A model generated the notes under the pieces. It saw nothing but the letters and a program-made list of their open reading frames with translations, did no database searches and was not told the DNA's origin. A DNA stretch of 64,000 nucleotides from Methanohalophilus sp. RSK (GTDB lineage Archaea > Halobacteriota > Methanosarcinia > Methanosarcinales > Methanosarcinaceae), in the NCBI RefSeq assembly GCF_003722075.1, contig NZ_RDSK01000001.1:1-64000 (forward strand), read 5' to 3'. Numbering within the stretch: position 1 is the stretch's first letter; the number at the start of each line of letters is the position of its first letter. Below are positions 45,011 through 54,450 of this stretch, piece after piece. The position numbers and the translations under genes were made by a program.

Positions 45011-46471
45011 ATGCAAGAAATGTCTCTTCTTTCCGATTTGCTTGAAGCAGGCTACCAGGTAAGCCCTCAGGCAGCCGAGCTTATAACTTCTCACAACAAT
45101 CCCCGTGCCCTTGTAAATCACATACTGGGAAATGTGGATGATTCGGTATTTGTTATAGATGTTGATGATATTGATTTCACGGGATTTGAAGAAGTAAAAG
45201 AGGCAGAGCTTCCATGCAAACAGGAACCTGTCACAAATACAAGTTCTGCAAATCCCATTTCTGTGCTTTCCGATATAACCGATTGCTCCACCTGTGTGGG
45301 GGAATACATGGAATTTGTGCAGTATTTCCGCAACCGTTACAGTCGGCTGAGTGAAATGATAAGGGGCAGGGTCAATGCCAGACCCATGGAAAGCCTGAAA
45401 GGCAAAAGACGTGTGCCCGGGGATGAGATTTCCATAATCGGTATGGTATCTGAGATTAAAAATACATCCAATGGTCATCGGCTGGTACGTTTTGAAGACC
45501 CTACGGGTTCCTTCCAGGTCCTTTTCAGTATGAATGATAAGGATATTTATGAGGGATCTAATAAACTTGTCCTGGATGATGTGGTGGGAGTAAGTGGCAA
45601 TCTCACCAATGACGGCAAACTCCTGATAGCCAAAAAACTTGTTTTTCCGGATCTGCCCAATATGGGTTTATCTAAAAACGGTAGCCAGGGAAAAGCCCTT
45701 TTCATTTCAGATGTGCATATAGGCAGTAATACCTTCCTGCAGGAGCAATGGGACGATTTCATGACTTTTGTCACAAGGCAATCGGACAATCCTGAGCTTA
45801 ACAAAATAGCACAGCAATTACGTTATATTGTGGTTTCTGGTGATATTGTAGACGGGGTGGGTATTTATCCGGGACAGGAAAATGAGCTTACCATACCGGA
45901 TATTTATGATCAGTATGAGGAAGTTGCCCATTATTTCAACCAGATACCTTCTGATATCACAGTAGTTATTGGTCCCGGTAACCACGATGCTGTGCGCCAG
46001 GCCGAGCCCCAGCCCACATTCCCGGAGCGTATCAGGAAGATGTTTGATCCCAGGATAAAATTCGTGGGTAACCCGGCACTGGTGGATCTGGATGGGGTGC
46101 TTGTGTTGATGTACCACGGCCGTTCAATAGATGATTTTGTGGCAAATATACAGGGAATTTCCTACAGTGAACCTGAAAAGGCAATGCTTGAAATGGTAAA
46201 ACGTCGCCATCTATCCCCGACCTATGGCAGCAGGGTTTCTATAGCTCCGGAGAAGACTGACCATTTTGTTATCGATCACATACCCGATATACTGCATTGT
46301 GGCCATGTCCATACCGTAGGGGTGAAGCAGTACAGGGGCACCCTGCTCATTAATTCAGGAACCTGGCAGGATCAGACCGAATTCCAGAAGCGGGTGAATG
46401 TGGTACCCGAACCTGCAAGGGTTCCGGTGGTCGACCTTGCCACTTTCCAGCCGACCATGCTGCAGTTTTGA
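45011..46471 (+). CDS. polB: DNA polymerase D small subunit DP1
   Basis: The 486-residue exonuclease subunit of polymerase D, the main euryarchaeal replicative polymerase. The N-terminal region is variable, then an OB fold (GMVSEIKNTSNGHRLVRFED) and a calcineurin-like phosphoesterase domain carrying the metal ligands: ISDVHIGS, VSGDIVDG, VIGPGNHDA and HCGHVHTVG. These give 3'-5' proofreading. The large subunit DP2 is not in the window. GAGGTCTG precedes the ATG. Confidence 0.95.
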   Translation: MQEMSLLSDLLEAGYQVSPQAAELITSHNNPRALVNHILGNVDDSVFVIDVDDIDFTGFEEVKEAELPCKQEPVTNTSSANPISVLSDITDCSTCVGEYMEFVQYFRNRYSRLSEMIRGRVNARPMESLKGKRRVPGDEISIIGMVSEIKNTSNGHRLVRFEDPTGSFQVLFSMNDKDIYEGSNKLVLDDVVGVSGNLTNDGKLLIAKKLVFPDLPNMGLSKNGSQGKALFISDVHIGSNTFLQEQWDDFMTFVTRQSDNPELNKIAQQLRYIVVSGDIVDGVGIYPGQENELTIPDIYDQYEEVAHYFNQIPSDITVVIGPGNHDAVRQAEPQPTFPERIRKMFDPRIKFVGNPALVDLDGVLVLMYHGRSIDDFVANIQGISYSEPEKAMLEMVKRRHLSPTYGSRVSIAPEKTDHFVIDHIPDILHCGHVHTVGVKQYRGTLLINSGTWQDQTEFQKRVNVVPEPARVPVVDLATFQPTMLQF

Positions 46472-46510
46472 ACGTGCATTTTATATAATGCCAGTTAAGA
46501 GTTAGTCCGG

Positions 46511-47443
46511 ATGGCTTCAGATTTATTACCTGATATTGATACATTAATAAAAAAACAGGGATACAGACTTGCAGGATCCCATTCAGCTGTCAAGACATGT
46601 CTGTGGATGAGACGGGCTGTGCGTGAGGAAGGAGAATGTTATAAAGCCCGTTTTTATGGGATAGCTTCCCACAGATGTTTGCAGATGACTCCTACCCTGT
46701 GCTGCAACCAGCGCTGCCTGCACTGCTGGAGGCCGGTTGAGCTTGATGTCCCAACTCCTCAAAAATGGGATTCTCCAGTGGAAATAATGGGGTCTTCAAT
46801 AGAGTGTCAGCGCAACCTGATTTCCGGTTTTGGAGGTTCGGTCCCAAGAGAATTGTGGCAACAGGCCAATGAACCTACACATGTGGCTATCTCCCTGTCA
46901 GGTGAACCCACCCTTTATCCTTATCTGGATGGACTGATCGAAGAATTTCGCAGCAGAGGTGTCAGTACCTTTGTGGTAACCAACGGCACTGTTGTCGAAA
47001 TGGTCAAACGCATAAACCCTTCCCAGCTCTACATGAGCCTGGATGCTCCTGACAGGCAGACCTACATGGAGGTTTGTTCTCCAAAAGATCCCGGTTTATG
47101 GGATAATATAAATGAATCCCTCAGTGTCCTTAAGGATAAAGAATGCAGGACTGCTATCCGTATTACTCTCATAAAAGGAGTTAATATGTTTGATGTGAAA
47201 GGTTATGCGGACCTTATCAGAAAGGCACAGCCTGATATTATTGAGGTCAAAGCCTATATGCACCTGGGTTTTTCCAGAAACCGGCTTGAAAGGGATGCCA
47301 TGCCAGGCCATGAAGAAGTCCTTGATTTTGCAAATCAGCTTGGTTGTGAATTGGGTTATGAAGTTGGCGATCAGGTTGAAATAAGTCGTGTTGTCATGCT
47401 TTGTCGTGATGAAAGTGTTGTTGCTTCTAAATTGCCCGTTTGA
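46511..47443 (+). CDS. taw1: 4-demethylwyosine synthase, radical SAM
   Basis: A 310-residue radical SAM enzyme that builds the tricyclic ring of wyosine from N1-methylguanosine 37 and pyruvate in tRNA-Phe. The cluster motif CCNQRCLHCWRP supplies the three Cys for the 4Fe-4S cluster, and three further Cys near the N terminus (CLWMRR, CYKARF, HRCLQM) fit the second cluster of TYW1. SLSGEPTLYP is the glycine-rich SAM strand. The gene lies in a run of translation-related genes (aRF1, argS). Confidence 0.93.
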   Translation: MASDLLPDIDTLIKKQGYRLAGSHSAVKTCLWMRRAVREEGECYKARFYGIASHRCLQMTPTLCCNQRCLHCWRPVELDVPTPQKWDSPVEIMGSSIECQRNLISGFGGSVPRELWQQANEPTHVAISLSGEPTLYPYLDGLIEEFRSRGVSTFVVTNGTVVEMVKRINPSQLYMSLDAPDRQTYMEVCSPKDPGLWDNINESLSVLKDKECRTAIRITLIKGVNMFDVKGYADLIRKAQPDIIEVKAYMHLGFSRNRLERDAMPGHEEVLDFANQLGCELGYEVGDQVEISRVVMLCRDESVVASKLPV

Positions 47444-47549
47444 CGCACTGTCATAACTTATATTTATAATAATGGCTTATATGGTAAGCCTAGAGCATAG
47501 CGAATATCCCGACATTTTGATTAATTTTTGATTATGGAGTATCCTTACA

Positions 47550-48797
47550 ATGGCCGAACAATCTGCTCATGAAAAATATGAATTCAAGAAAAAACTTGAA
47601 TCCCTCCGAAATAAAAAGGGAAGGGGTACTGAACTCATATCCCTTTACATACCGCCTGACAAACAGCTGTCCGATGTAACTTCACAGCTTAAGACCGAAC
47701 ACAGTCAGGCTTCTAACATCAAATCCAAGGTCACCAAGACTAATGTACAGTCTGCGATTGATTCCCTGCTTTCCCGTCTTAAGTATCTCGAGATCCCGGA
47801 AAACGGTATAGTATATTTTACCGGAGCTGTGGATGTAGGTGCGGATAAAACCAATATGGAAACCACTATCATAAAGCCCCCACAACCTCTTACTATCTAC
47901 AAGTATCACTGCGACTCTGACTTTTTCCTCGAACCACTGGAAGGAATGCTCAAGGAGGCCAAGACCTACGGTTTGCTTGTGCTTGACAGAAGGGAAGCCA
48001 CAATTGGTTTACTTACAGGTAAACATATAGAATCCTACCGAAATCTTACCTCAACAGTGCCGGGTAAACAGAGAAAAGGTGGTCAGAGTGCTCAGCGTTT
48101 CCAGCAGCTGAGGCTTATAGCGATACATGATTTCTACAAGCGTATAGGAGACGCGGCCAGTGAAATTTTCATGACGGTTGATATGAAGGATTTCGAGGGA
48201 ATATTGCTGGGTGGGCCTTCCCCGACCAAGGAAGAGTTCCAATCAGGAGAATTCCTGCATCATGAGCTGCAAAAGAAAATACTGGGCCTCTTTGATGTGG
48301 CCTACACCGATGAGTCGGGTCTGCAGGAACTTGTCAATGCCGCAAGTGAGCGGTTGCAGGACCTGGACCTGATGGTGGAAAAGAATTTGATGCAAAAGTT
48401 TTTCAAGGAACTGGTATCCGATTCCGGAAAAGCTGCCTATGGTGAGGAAGTAGTGCGTCAGAACCTGATGATAGGGGCCGTGGAGACACTGCTGATATCC
48501 GAGGATCTGAGGTCTGAAAGAATAAAGATCAGGTGTACTACCGGGGATTATGAAGATAATATAACCCGGGAAAATCAACCGGACCAGGAAAGTGTAGATG
48601 ACTTTGGCAACTGTCCCAAATGCGGATCTTCCCTGGAAGTTGTTGAAAGAGTAGATATTGTGGATGAACTCTCGGAACTGAGCGATCAGATGGGAAGTGA
48701 GGTGGCTTTTATATCAACTGATTTTGAGGAAGGCGGCCAGCTTCTCAATGCTTTTGGTGGCATTGTTGCGATTTTGCGGTATAATACAGGTATGTAA
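47550..48797 (+). CDS. prf1: Peptide chain release factor aRF1
   Basis: The 415-residue class 1 release factor, reading all stop codons. Domain 1 has the codon-recognition motifs NIKSK (QASNIKSKVTK) and YxCxxxF (YHCDSDF). Domain 2 has GGQ in QRKGGQSAQRF for peptide release, and domain 3 ends with a zinc-ribbon-like CPKC segment. In a UAG-decoding archaeon this factor competes with tRNA-Pyl at UAG. All motifs look canonical, so UAG recognition is not obviously lost. GGAG precedes the ATG. The argS gene follows by nine bases. Confidence 0.95.
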   Translation: MAEQSAHEKYEFKKKLESLRNKKGRGTELISLYIPPDKQLSDVTSQLKTEHSQASNIKSKVTKTNVQSAIDSLLSRLKYLEIPENGIVYFTGAVDVGADKTNMETTIIKPPQPLTIYKYHCDSDFFLEPLEGMLKEAKTYGLLVLDRREATIGLLTGKHIESYRNLTSTVPGKQRKGGQSAQRFQQLRLIAIHDFYKRIGDAASEIFMTVDMKDFEGILLGGPSPTKEEFQSGEFLHHELQKKILGLFDVAYTDESGLQELVNAASERLQDLDLMVEKNLMQKFFKELVSDSGKAAYGEEVVRQNLMIGAVETLLISEDLRSERIKIRCTTGDYEDNITRENQPDQESVDDFGNCPKCGSSLEVVERVDIVDELSELSDQMGSEVAFISTDFEEGGQLLNAFGGIVAILRYNTGM

Positions 48798-48806
48798 GGT
48801 GATCAT

Positions 48807-50510
48807 TTGTATCTTGAATTTGTTAACCAGGTAGTATCGGTACTGGAAAATGCCGTACAAAGAGCGGGTTTTGAACCGGTGGAGATAGCCCCCGAACCTT
48901 CCCAGCACGCAGACCTCTCTTCCAGGGCTGCTTTCAAGCTGGCCGCAGTTGCCAGGAAAAGTCCGGTGGAAGTAGCAAACCGGATCGTGGAAAATAGCCA
49001 GCTTCGGGAAAATAGTCTGATCGAAAGTATTGGGACTACCGGCCCCTACATCAATATCAAGGCCAGTAGAACCTATATTGACCGTACCTTTGAGACAGTC
49101 AGGAGCAAAAAGGAAGCTTTTGGCGGCAATTTTTATTCAGGAAAGATATTGCTGGAACACACCTCGGCCAATCCCAATGGTCCCCTGCATGTGGGCCACA
49201 TACGCAATTCTATAATAGGTGACACCCTGACCAGGATTCTGAGAAAAGCCGGGTATGATGTGGATGCCCAGTATTACGTGAATGACATGGGCAGGCAGAT
49301 TGCCATAGTTTCCTGGGCCCTGGAACATTTCGAAATGGATCCCGATCTCAAATCGGATCACGCTATTGCCAATGTATATATCAAAGCCAATGCAAGGCTT
49401 GAAGACGATCCCCAGAAGGTTGAACATATAGATAATTTGATGCAGCTTGTGGAATCCGGGGATGAGGAGGTCATAAAACGCTTTGATGATGCCGTGGACC
49501 TTGCTGTAAAAGGTATCCGCAGTACCTTACTTCGTATGAATGTCCATCATGATTCTTTTGTTAATGAATCCGGTTTTGTCCGCTCGGGGAAAGTGTCGGA
49601 TATCGTGGATAAAATCCGAAAAACCGGTCGCACCGATGTGGATGATGGAGCCCTTGTGGTGGATCTTTCCGATTACGGATTTGAAAAAACCCTTGTTGTG
49701 CAACGCAGTGATGGTACTTCCCTTTATACTACACGAGACCTTGCCTATCATGAATGGAAAGCCAGGCAGGCAAATCGGATAATTGATATTCTGGGAGCGG
49801 ATCACAAACTTATCTCCGGCCAGCTCAAAGCCACTCTCAATGCTGTCGGATTAAAGGAACCCGACATTGTAATCTTTGAATTTGTATCCCTGCCAGAGGG
49901 TTCCATGAGTACCCGAAGGGGTCAGTTCATCACCGCTGATGAATTGCTGGACAAGGTACAAGCAAGAGCCTTCGAGGAAGTTGAAAAACGCCGCCCAGAA
50001 ATGTCACCTGAATTTATGAAAGAGGTGGCCGGTATGGTCGGTATCGGTGCTGTCAGGTATGATATAATCAAAGTTTCTCCGGAAAAATCCACGGTATTTG
50101 ACTGGAAAGCGGCCCTGGATTTTGAAAAACAGGGGGGACCCTTTATACAATATTCCCATGCCCGTGCAAGCAGTATTCTCAAAAAGGCCGGTGAGGAGGG
50201 AATATGGGATCCCGAGTCAAAACCCAATGCTTCAGTACTGACCGATGAGTCCGAGATTACCCTGATAAAACAAATTGCTTTGTTTGATAAAGTATTGAAA
50301 CAGGCTGCAGACGATCTCAAACCTCATATAATCGCTATCTATGGCAGGGAACTGGCAGATGCCTTCAACCAGTTCTACCGTTTCTCCCCGGTGCTGGGTG
50401 CCGAGACTGAAGAACTCAGGAACGCCAGGTTGGGTCTTGTGGACTGTGCCCGGATAGCGCTGGCCAATGTACTGGAAACCCTGGGTATGGGTGCTCCGGA
50501 ATCAATGTGA
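48807..50510 (+). CDS. argS: Arginyl-tRNA synthetase
   Basis: A 567-residue class I synthetase. The N-terminal Add-1 domain is followed by the HIGH-type motif GPLHVGHIRNSIIGD at about residue 120. Other marks are YVNDMGRQ, LYTTRDLAYHEWK and the DALR anticodon-binding domain with YSHARASSIL. The KMSKS region is replaced by MSTRRG, usual for ArgRS. Initiation is at TTG 48807, five bases after the GGTGATC ribosome binding site. It forms an operon with aRF1 and the DUF1294 gene. Confidence 0.95.
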   Translation: MYLEFVNQVVSVLENAVQRAGFEPVEIAPEPSQHADLSSRAAFKLAAVARKSPVEVANRIVENSQLRENSLIESIGTTGPYINIKASRTYIDRTFETVRSKKEAFGGNFYSGKILLEHTSANPNGPLHVGHIRNSIIGDTLTRILRKAGYDVDAQYYVNDMGRQIAIVSWALEHFEMDPDLKSDHAIANVYIKANARLEDDPQKVEHIDNLMQLVESGDEEVIKRFDDAVDLAVKGIRSTLLRMNVHHDSFVNESGFVRSGKVSDIVDKIRKTGRTDVDDGALVVDLSDYGFEKTLVVQRSDGTSLYTTRDLAYHEWKARQANRIIDILGADHKLISGQLKATLNAVGLKEPDIVIFEFVSLPEGSMSTRRGQFITADELLDKVQARAFEEVEKRRPEMSPEFMKEVAGMVGIGAVRYDIIKVSPEKSTVFDWKAALDFEKQGGPFIQYSHARASSILKKAGEEGIWDPESKPNASVLTDESEITLIKQIALFDKVLKQAADDLKPHIIAIYGRELADAFNQFYRFSPVLGAETEELRNARLGLVDCARIALANVLETLGMGAPESM

Positions 50511-50785
50511 CACCCATGTTTGTCCTCGAACAGCTGGTAGTGGCCTATATTGGCCTTGCCAGTCTTTTTTCTTTTGTTATAATGGGAATTGATAAGAGAA
50601 AAGCTGTAAAGGGAGCCTACCGCATATCGGAGAAATTCCTTTTCACCTGCGCCTTTGCAGGGGGCAGCGTGGGTATCCTGACAGGCATGTATGTCTTTAA
50701 GCATAAGGTTCGCCGCTGGAAGTTCAAAGTGGGTATTCCTGCTATCCTTATTCTGGAGATATATCTTTATTTTATGTTTGCTTAA
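50507..50785 (+). CDS. DUF1294 membrane protein
   Basis: A small protein of about 90 residues with three or four membrane segments and the DUF1294 pattern MGIDKRKAVKGAYRISE, then GGSVGILTGMYVFKHKVRRWKF. The family is widespread and uncharacterised. The start overlaps the argS stop: GTG 50507 shares bases with ATGTGA, and ATG 50516 is the alternative. It is probably the last gene of the aRF1-argS transcript. Confidence 0.85.
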   Translation: MTPMFVLEQLVVAYIGLASLFSFVIMGIDKRKAVKGAYRISEKFLFTCAFAGGSVGILTGMYVFKHKVRRWKFKVGIPAILILEIYLYFMFA

Positions 50786-50994
50786 TATTTTAAAAACTGA
50801 AATTTCTATCCGATTCAAAGTTACTGTCAATTTGTTTTCTAAGCATTCAAATTTTGATATCTGAAATTTTATGTTATTCAAACGGATAACATATTTTCAC
50901 TTAGCAATAAAGCATATGTAGTAAAAGCGTTATTTTATAATGTTGAATTCAGTGAAGTTTGGCGCATGCAGCTTATCCAATTGGACTGGTTGAT

Positions 50995-51081
50995 ATGGAA
51001 AAAAAATACAAAATTGTTATGGGCTTTATATTATTGCTTCTTGTAGTTTATACTTTCTTTTTGGTATTGAATTATAGATAA
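50995..51081 (+). CDS. Possible 28-residue single-helix membrane peptide
   Basis: An ATG at 50995 opens a 28-codon frame: a lysine-rich start (EKKYKI) and then about 18 hydrophobic residues with a short NYR tail, ending TAA. The composition is that of a tiny membrane protein. The ribosome binding site is weak (GGTTGAT), so I hold this as tentative. The rest of the gap 50786-51214 is AT-rich and shows nothing else. Confidence 0.3.
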   Translation: MEKKYKIVMGFILLLLVVYTFFLVLNYR

Positions 51082-51214
51082 TGCGTATGGTGACAATAAT
51101 TTATTATATCTTTGAAATGTGCATTCTATAATTAGCACTTGCTAAAAACAAAACCGTTTTTTATATATGTTAAAAATTTTTTATAACACAGATCATAAAT
51201 CTAGAAATTATAAT

Positions 51215-52234
51215 TTATTCAAAATCATTCAGATATTTATCCCTTGCCTGTTCCATTGCCCTGATGTTCACAACCGGGGTTTCAGGTGCAAGACCACAGC
51301 CCGGAGCCAGTATATCCACTCCCTCCTCCAGGCATTTGAATGCTTCCTCCTCAACCTCATCCGGTGTACTGTAAAGCAGGGTATTTGTCGTTGATATGTT
51401 CCCTATGAGAATGGTCCTTGAGCCGATCTGGGATTTTGCTTCAGCTACACTGACATTTTCCTCAATACCGATTCCTTTAAACCCGCAGTTTGCTAGTGAG
51501 GAGAGGATGGCTGTCGTATTACCACACATATGCATAACAACCGGCCCTTCAATTGAATGGGTAAAATGCTGATATGACGGTTTGATAAGGGTCTCGAATA
51601 ACAGACAATCGAGCGTTTCCGGTCCGGCAACCGTATCATCCAGGCAGATCACATCGGCTCCGGCTTCAAAAAGTAATTCTGCATACCCTTCACAAATGCA
51701 GGTTGCTTCCCTGATATACATCTTGAAGGTTTCAGGCTTGAAAAGAGCCCACTTCAGGTAATTCTGTGCTCCTATAATATGGTAAACCAATGTAGCAGGG
51801 CCTTCCATTCCTGCAATCAGCGGTACATCCGGTGCAAGGTTTTTCAACCTGCGTGTGGTTTCCAGTACCACAGGTACCCTTGCCCTGTTATAAAGATCGG
51901 GGGGAATATCGGGTTTTTCCTCTTTTTCGGCAAAAGGATGGGATATCACTTCAGGAGGCTTATTTATGGTTCCCAGGTCAATTTCACATCCCAGCGCTTC
52001 GGCAAGGACTGTCAGGCAAAAGGGGTAGCGTATTGCTTCCAGTCCCCCGATAGTATGTGCTGCCAGAGAGAGTTCTGCCATCTGAAATGCGCTGGAGTGA
52101 GCCTGTGGCCAGAACGCTCCGGTAGTTTCCATCAGACCGTTTGTGGCTGTCTGGGTCACCGATAGTACAGGTATCAGCCCTTCCTCTTTTCCGGCTAGAA
52201 CATTGAGTAAATTTTCTCTGAGTACAGATTGCAT
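51215..52234 (-). CDS. Methylcobamide:CoM methyltransferase homologue
   Basis: A 339-residue member of the MtaA/MtbA group of the uroporphyrinogen decarboxylase family, which moves methyl groups from a corrinoid protein to coenzyme M. TQTATNGLMETTGAFWPQAH matches the family N terminus. The zinc ligands are His and Cys of VVMHMCGNTT plus a Cys in APGCGLAP, the HxCxnC pattern. The start is ATG 52234 behind AGGAAG. It is distinct enough that I do not assign it to MtaA or MtbA. It is divergent, 68 bases apart, from a methionine-synthase-like gene, so the methyl acceptor might be homocysteine or CoM; that is inference. Confidence 0.85.
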   Translation of the reverse strand: MQSVLRENLLNVLAGKEEGLIPVLSVTQTATNGLMETTGAFWPQAHSSAFQMAELSLAAHTIGGLEAIRYPFCLTVLAEALGCEIDLGTINKPPEVISHPFAEKEEKPDIPPDLYNRARVPVVLETTRRLKNLAPDVPLIAGMEGPATLVYHIIGAQNYLKWALFKPETFKMYIREATCICEGYAELLFEAGADVICLDDTVAGPETLDCLLFETLIKPSYQHFTHSIEGPVVMHMCGNTTAILSSLANCGFKGIGIEENVSVAEAKSQIGSRTILIGNISTTNTLLYSTPDEVEEEAFKCLEEGVDILAPGCGLAPETPVVNIRAMEQARDKYLNDFE

Positions 52235-52302
52235 TTTGCTTCCTATTCTCCTACATTGAATATTGCGCAATTGTTATTAATGAAGCTTGCTCATTGGAAA
52301 GC

Positions 52303-53325
52303 ATGACTGAACTGATTTTCGATGATATCGGCAGTTTCCCTCTTCAAGGAGGAATAAGTGCAGAGTGGTTAAGAGAAGCAATACCCGCACATGAACCTGC
52401 GGCTTTTGATGTCATCAAATCCACATTCCGGCAAAAACTGGATGCCGGTGTGGACGTTGCAACCTATCCTCAGTTTCAGGATATGAATAAACAATTCCTT
52501 TCAATCCTTGATAATCCTGAATGCATAGAGGGTCCCTTTGACGTAAAGGCAAGTTGTGCGAAGATTATTGAACTTGAAGCGATAGAAAAAGCTGCAGAAG
52601 AGTATCGAACAGAAACCGGTATAAAACCCAATGTCCGTGTTTGTGTGACCGGGCCACTGGAATTATACTTGCAGGAATTCGGTGGAACTTCCTATGATGA
52701 CATACTGGAACTTTTTGGACAAAGCATTGACAAATTTGTAACCAATGCAATTGATGACGCATCCAATTTCAATGTACATACCGTATCCATTGATGAGCCC
52801 AGTATCGGTATCAACCCGCAGGTCATGTTTGATGATGATGAAATTATAAATGCACTGGAAAAAGCCTCTGCAACCGCTTCCCGCAAGGGAGTGGACGTAG
52901 AGATCCACCTGCATTCCCCGCTGTACTACGAGCTTGCCTGTCGTACATCAGGTATCAATGTAATTGGTGTGGAATCAGCAGCCAGTCCCACCTATCTGGA
53001 ACTGATTGATAAAAAGGTGCTCGAGGAAACAGATTCTTTCCTCAGGGCTGGTGTGGCGCGAACGGATATTTTCAATCTTGTAGCCACTCTCAATGAAAAA
53101 TATTCAACCAATGCCTGGCAGAAGCCTGCAATGCTCCAGGAACTGGTAACTGACATGGAAACTCCCGCTACAATCCTCAAGCGTCTGGAACATGCTTATG
53201 GAATATTCGGGGACCGGGTCAAATATGTCGGGCCGGATTGTGGTCTGGGCTCCTGGCCGACTCCGGAAATAGCTTCTACCCTGCTTGGTAATGTAGCAGA
53301 AGCCCTTGATACTTTCAGGAATTGA
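52303..53325 (+). CDS. Core methionine synthase, MetE C-terminal type (Mes group)
   Basis: A 340-residue protein equal to the catalytic C-terminal half of cobalamin-independent methionine synthase. Zinc ligands are visible as EIHLHSP (His), the Glu of VIGVESAAS and the Cys of VGPDCGLG. Stand-alone core enzymes in archaea take methyl from methylcobamides rather than folates. The ATG at 52303 is used; a TTG nine bases upstream also fits. The divergent neighbour encodes a methylcobamide methyltransferase homologue, suggesting a shared methyl carrier. Its end overlaps the convergent SpoIIM-like gene by 11 bases. Confidence 0.85.
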   Translation: MTELIFDDIGSFPLQGGISAEWLREAIPAHEPAAFDVIKSTFRQKLDAGVDVATYPQFQDMNKQFLSILDNPECIEGPFDVKASCAKIIELEAIEKAAEEYRTETGIKPNVRVCVTGPLELYLQEFGGTSYDDILELFGQSIDKFVTNAIDDASNFNVHTVSIDEPSIGINPQVMFDDDEIINALEKASATASRKGVDVEIHLHSPLYYELACRTSGINVIGVESAASPTYLELIDKKVLEETDSFLRAGVARTDIFNLVATLNEKYSTNAWQKPAMLQELVTDMETPATILKRLEHAYGIFGDRVKYVGPDCGLGSWPTPEIASTLLGNVAEALDTFRN

Positions 53326-54316
53326 GTAGTGAGGTTACAAACGGTTCTACTATTGAAAGGGCCCGGGTAATTATATCGGGTGTAACCTCTGTCTCTATGA
53401 AAGCAGTTATTAGAAGCAATAGTACAAACAATAAGTAAATCTTCCAGAATAAGGGGGAAAACAGGATTGTACCTGTATTCCTTTCCTCTGTTGCTATATC
53501 TGCCTCCAGGTCTGCTATATTATCGGAAACGAAAAGATTTTTGTCCCTTACAAGCCGGCAGTTGGAATCTGCAATTACATACCCGATGGAAGTACTGACA
53601 AGGATGACCGGAATTTCGATTATCCCATGGGGAAGGATTGCGGATATGAAAAAAGTAACATTATAGACAATTCCACCCACAAGTCCATTGATTCCGGCCA
53701 GGTGGTAACCTGAAAAAGCTCCATTGAATAGGTGGAAAGCAAAAAGCATTCCCAGAATGGCCCCGTTGGCGGCTGCTACGAGGAGGGGAACTGAAAATGG
53801 GACTATTGCTGTAAGCAGCTGGAAATGATACCTGCTGTAGCCTGTATAATTCCATACTGAATTTTCTGCTGATTGGGTATTGAAGGATCGGAATCCAAAA
53901 AAGCGCTCAGCAGGCCACTCCAGTAACCTGTAGATCGGATAGAGGTCTTTTTCCATTGCAATGGAGATTTTTGCATAATTGTGATGCTGCCTGCGGGATG
54001 TTATATCTTTCAACAGGAAGCGATTTAAATAGACAAAAATTGCTGTCCCTGCCGAAGCGGTAAGAGCAGCGAGGCTATTAAAAAGGAATATCGACCAGTT
54101 AATTCCCACGTATCCTGCGCCCCGATGGACTTTTGAAGTTGCTGCGGATGTGGCTTTCTCAATAGTCTCATTTATAGTTACAGGTTCTGCCAGCATCGTC
54201 ATAATTGCATAAGTTGCCAGTGCCAGTAAAGCTGTCAATGTGGCTGAATAAGTAAATATTTTCAGACACCACAGAAAAGCAGGCCATTTTATCAGGGAAT
54301 TTGGTTTGGATGACAT
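53315..54316 (-). CDS. SpoIIM-family membrane protein
   Basis: A 333-residue protein with an N-terminal membrane segment, a loop, and four or five further helices in the SpoIIM (DUF95) domain, including HLAGINGLVGGI-like and AILPHGIIEIPVILVSTSIGY, the family motif with His-Gly. In Bacillus SpoIIM guides engulfment; in archaea the family has no defined role and may act in membrane shaping or transport. The stop codons of this and the preceding + strand gene overlap. The start region lies 130 bases from the divergent KaiC-like gene. Confidence 0.82.
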   Translation of the reverse strand: MSSKPNSLIKWPAFLWCLKIFTYSATLTALLALATYAIMTMLAEPVTINETIEKATSAATSKVHRGAGYVGINWSIFLFNSLAALTASAGTAIFVYLNRFLLKDITSRRQHHNYAKISIAMEKDLYPIYRLLEWPAERFFGFRSFNTQSAENSVWNYTGYSRYHFQLLTAIVPFSVPLLVAAANGAILGMLFAFHLFNGAFSGYHLAGINGLVGGIVYNVTFFISAILPHGIIEIPVILVSTSIGYVIADSNCRLVRDKNLFVSDNIADLEADIATEERNTGTILFSPLFWKIYLLFVLLLLITAFIETEVTPDIITRALSIVEPFVTSLLNS

Positions 54317-54450
54317 ATTCCGACCATTTTTTGGTAATATTAACTATAACTTTAATATACTTCTAAAGTATAATATTCATTTAGTTTAATATAACCTGAT
54401 GTATGCATTGGATACCTAGAAGGTTTTGCATATATTATTTGAGGGTAGTG

